A stretch of DNA of 59,144 nt, from positions 1 to 59,144 of the IMG/VR virus record IMGVR_UViG_3300030617_000012; one strand, 5' to 3'. Below the pieces are notes generated by a model, which worked only from the letters and a program-made list of their open reading frames with translations, was not told the DNA's origin and searched no databases. The DNA is from a virus. Made by a program: the position numbers and the translations under genes. Positions 57,213-59,144 of the stretch are shown here, piece by piece; the first letter of the stretch is position 1, and the number at the start of each line of letters is the position of its first letter.

Positions 57213-57365
57213 TCAACGAACTCTGTTGCACACGCCCTGAGTGCCCCGCGTCACAAGGTAGAGCGCTGCGCCCACACATATGGCGGACAGGCCCAAGAAC
57301 GCTACAAATACGACGATTGCGGTGTGGTTCATTGCGATGACTGGGTAGCTGCTGTGAGGAGGCAT
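57213..57365 (-). CDS. Possible small membrane peptide
   Basis: Frame encodes 50 aa from ATG 57365, or 39 aa from ATG 57332 (MNHTAIVVFVAFLGLSAICV). One strong transmembrane helix then a basic end (CNRVR). Neither start has a clear ribosome site, and the frame lies upstream of the leftward promoter, so expression is uncertain. The rest of the gap 57130-57567 holds the two divergent promoters and GTTGTCG repeats. Confidence 0.3.
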   Translation of the reverse strand: MPPHSSYPVIAMNHTAIVVFVAFLGLSAICVGAALYLVTRGTQGVCNRVR

Positions 57366-57405
57366 TCTGCAGTTGAGGATAGGGCCAGTCAATCAGAATC
57401 TGCGC

Positions 57406-57434
57406 TTGACGAAGAAAACCGTTGTCGTTAGCAT
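57406..57434 (+). promoter_or_regulatory. Rightward promoter before terminase small subunit
   Basis: TTGACG, 17 bases, TAGCAT. ATCTGC (57398-57403) lies two bases before the -35 box. The first GTTGTCG repeat overlaps the -10 region. Confidence 0.75.
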
Positions 57435-57558
57435 TCACACACTTTCTGCCGCTCGATAAGGGAAAGTTGTCGGGCAGAGCCCGTTCTCGTTTACGTCTGT
57501 TGTCGCCCGTTGCCGTTGTCGTGACCCGAAACTGGTTACCGACAATGCAATTGACAAC
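57421..57558 (+). repeat. GTTGTCG repeat cluster upstream of terS
   Basis: Direct copies of GTTGTCG at 57421, 57466, 57499 and 57515 and inverted CGACAA/GACAAC at 57540 and 57553, all within 140 bases before the terminase small subunit start. Confidence 0.7.
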
Positions 57559-57567
57559 GGCGGAAGC

Positions 57568-58200
57568 ATGGCGGGAAACCCGGTAAATAAGGAACAGTGG
57601 GTATTGGTGCGCACTCTTTGGGAGAGTGACCCAGTCATCACGTTCGCTGAAATAGCCGAGCAGCTAGGCGTGACAAGGCAGTGCGTGCGTCAACGCTCCG
57701 TTAAGGACAAGTGGCAGAAGCGCTTGGACATGGGAGTGATTGAGGCTAAAGCCCATGCAGCAGCGGATTCAAAAGTTACAGAAATTCCCCGTGAGGGCGA
57801 GAGCCAGGCATTACCGGTTTACATGACCCCGGAAAAGCTCACCGAACGGCCGGCGCATGACAGGGAGTTGCCGATCATCCCGCCCGGATCGTCGCCTGAG
57901 CAGGCTGGGCAGATTGCAGAGGACGCGGCAGTCGCCAAACGGGCGAAGGTGATTGAGCGGCAGAGGATTGAGTGGGACCACGTCCGGAAGCTGGTGTATG
58001 ACGCCATCCGGGCAGCAGGAAAGAAGAACGCGGTGGAAACTGCGCGCTACGCAAAGACGGTCTCAGAGGCAATGAAGATCGTGCAGGAAGGCGAGCGGCG
58101 GGCGTGGGGGATGGAAACGGAAGGCGGCAACGGGGGCGGTAAGACTCCCCCGGCTGCCACGATCATTGTGCATCAGCAGCAAGGGGTAAAGATTGGCTGA
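57568..58200 (+). CDS. Terminase small subunit-like protein
   Basis: 210 aa. N-terminal helix-turn-helix (ITFAEIAEQLGVTRQCVRQR, about 25-44) for packaging-site recognition, a helical middle, and a C-terminal GGNGGGKTPPAATIIVHQQQ tail often seen in phage small terminases. The position before the expected large terminase (outside the window) and head genes at the window start fit. Start is ATG 57568 with GCGGAAGC. Confidence 0.7.
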   Translation: MAGNPVNKEQWVLVRTLWESDPVITFAEIAEQLGVTRQCVRQRSVKDKWQKRLDMGVIEAKAHAAADSKVTEIPREGESQALPVYMTPEKLTERPAHDRELPIIPPGSSPEQAGQIAEDAAVAKRAKVIERQRIEWDHVRKLVYDAIRAAGKKNAVETARYAKTVSEAMKIVQEGERRAWGMETEGGNGGGKTPPAATIIVHQQQGVKIG

Positions 58201-58204
58201 TAAA

Positions 58205-58774
58205 TCAAACGAGAGCGCGCAAGACGGTCTGGCGCGTGGTGCCGAGGTCCCGGGCAATCTCGCTCACAGTGACGCCTTGGTCGCGGCGCTGGCGAGCGAT
58301 CCCTTTCTGTTCGTCGGTGAGGGCAGGCTTACGTCCGAGCGTCTTTCCCTCTGCCTTCGCGCGAGCGAGCCCTGCCTGAGTCCTTTCAATAATCAGGTCC
58401 CGTTCAAATTCAGCGACCGCCGTGATGACGCCCATGGTCATCTTTCCGGCTGGGCTAGTGAGGTCAATGCCGCCGAGGGCGAGGCAGTGGACCCTGACGC
58501 CCGTTTCAGCGAGCTTTTCAACGGTCTGTCGCACGTCCATGGCGTTACGGCCAAGCCGGTCGAGCTTCGTGACTATGAGAACGTCACCTTGCTCAAGACG
58601 GTCCAGAAGCTTCCTGAATCCAGCGCGCTCACTAGCGGGGACGCTGCCGCTGACGCACTCGCTGACGACGCGATGGCTCTCTACTTGGAAGCCAGCGCCG
58701 CTTACTTCCAGCACTTGGTTCTCGGTTGTCTGGTCGGCGGTACTGACGCGGGCATACACAAAAGTTCGGCTCAT
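58205..58774 (-). CDS. Small serine recombinase (resolvase/invertase family)
   Basis: 189 aa from ATG 58774 behind AGGAG. The catalytic domain is complete: YARVSTADQ (nucleophile Ser), [19 protein letters not shown] (Arg pair), [20 protein letters not shown]. The C-terminal helix-turn-helix ([20 protein letters not shown]) binds DNA. Probably resolves plasmid multimers of the prophage; an invertase role is also possible. It lies antisense between terS and the next gene, with its own promoter. Confidence 0.88.
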   Translation of the reverse strand: MSRTFVYARVSTADQTTENQVLEVSGAGFQVESHRVVSECVSGSVPASERAGFRKLLDRLEQGDVLIVTKLDRLGRNAMDVRQTVEKLAETGVRVHCLALGGIDLTSPAGKMTMGVITAVAEFERDLIIERTQAGLARAKAEGKTLGRKPALTDEQKGIARQRRDQGVTVSEIARDLGTTRQTVLRALV

Positions 58775-58790
58775 TTTTTTGCTCCTGGGG

Positions 58791-58854
58791 TGTCCGTTGA
58801 GGATGTCCGTATTCTGCCTCATGTACAGAATCTGTCAAGGCTAATTTTCGGACA
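58791..58854. promoter_or_regulatory. Resolvase promoter and putative recombination/control site
   Basis: Minus-strand promoter TTGACA, 16 bases, CAGAAT (58811-58838). TGTCCG occurs at 58791 and 58804 and inverted at 58849, so half-sites flank the promoter, as in autoregulated res sites. Confidence 0.55.
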
Positions 58855-58950
58855 CGCAGTATTGGCATGGACGAAATCGAGCGATTGCGTACGGCTGCTT
58901 TTTTGCGCCTAGCGATCTGCGCTTAAAGCAGAACGCAATGAGGTAACGGC

Positions 58951-59144
58951 ATGGACTTGTTTGGTAAGCCCGGCACTTCCCCGGAAGTGGCGGCAAGAGA
59001 AGCGAAGTGGGATTCGCACCGTGAGGAGTGCTTAGCGCGGTTTAACAAGGCTGTGGCGGCCAGTAAGGGCCGGGACCATCGCCTGAGCGAAGCAATCATC
59101 GAAAGCGTGCGCGCGAAGCATGGCGACAGGGCCGCAGAGATTGC
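58951..59144 (+). CDS. Start of a hypothetical gene (partial)
   Basis: First 64 codons (MDLFGKPGTSPEVAAREAKW, then FNKAVAASKGRDHRLSEAII), cut by the window end. GAGGTAACGGC precedes the ATG. Charged and helical. It probably belongs to the packaging region with terS; no family assigned. Confidence 0.55.
   Translation, partial: MDLFGKPGTSPEVAAREAKWDSHREECLARFNKAVAASKGRDHRLSEAIIESVRAKHGDRAAEI

Overview
The window (about 60% G+C) is most of the genome of a temperate, contractile-tailed phage of a beta-proteobacterium. A Burkholderia/Paraburkholderia-like host is my best guess from the protein families and G+C; nothing in the sequence proves it. The strongest overall reading is a phage-plasmid. 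There is no tyrosine integrase or transposase. Instead there is an iteron-type replicon (Rep_3-like initiator, iterons, DnaA boxes, AT-rich tract), a ParA/ribbon-helix-helix partition pair and a small serine resolvase, beside a complete virion gene set and a CI/Cro-type switch.

Layout. 1-6356: head and neck genes (scaffold-like protein, major capsid protein with an Ig/FN3-like insertion, connector proteins), with one structural gene (4277-5134) inverted. 6375-14931: sheath, tube, frameshifted tail chaperone pair, tape measure, hub and spike. 14981-15574: an antisense secreted moron with its own promoter and a bidirectional terminator. 15680-19785: baseplate. 19842-24232: tail fibre region with two fibre/chaperone pairs. 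24275-26809: lysis (TM proteins, GH19 endolysin, holin-like protein, i-spanin/o-spanin). 26780-29111: leftward small accessory genes, including a DksA/TraR-type zinc finger protein. 29148-31469: plasmid replicon and partition. 31478-37998: leftward DNA metabolism (DUF1364-like protein, SSB, SMC-like ATPase, RecT, HNH endonuclease, RecB/Cas4-like nuclease). 38512-39724: divergent repressor/Cro pair. 39823-43967: rightward replication genes, zinc-ribbon proteins and a BRO/Ant antirepressor. 44048-44338: HU/IHF-like protein. 44339-46701: a 2.3-kb gene-free stretch dense in structured RNA. 46702-47558: a small protein and dUTPase. 47597-57129: two long leftward operons of about 21 mostly unknown small genes plus GNAT and MazG-like proteins. 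57568-59144: terminase small subunit, an antisense resolvase, and the start of a further gene.

The most unusual part is 44339-46701. It holds credible tRNA-Cys, -Tyr and -Phe genes. Between them are tRNA-like pieces and at least one duplicated RNA element in which a 9-bp stem carries compensatory base changes between the copies. I do not recognise this element.

Two short signals appear to organise the genome. TCGTGACG-type words precede late genes, including a mirrored pair at the inverted structural gene. ATCTGC words cluster in intergenic regions of the early half, next to or near sigma70-like promoters. All calls come from reading the sequence by eye; no database search was run.
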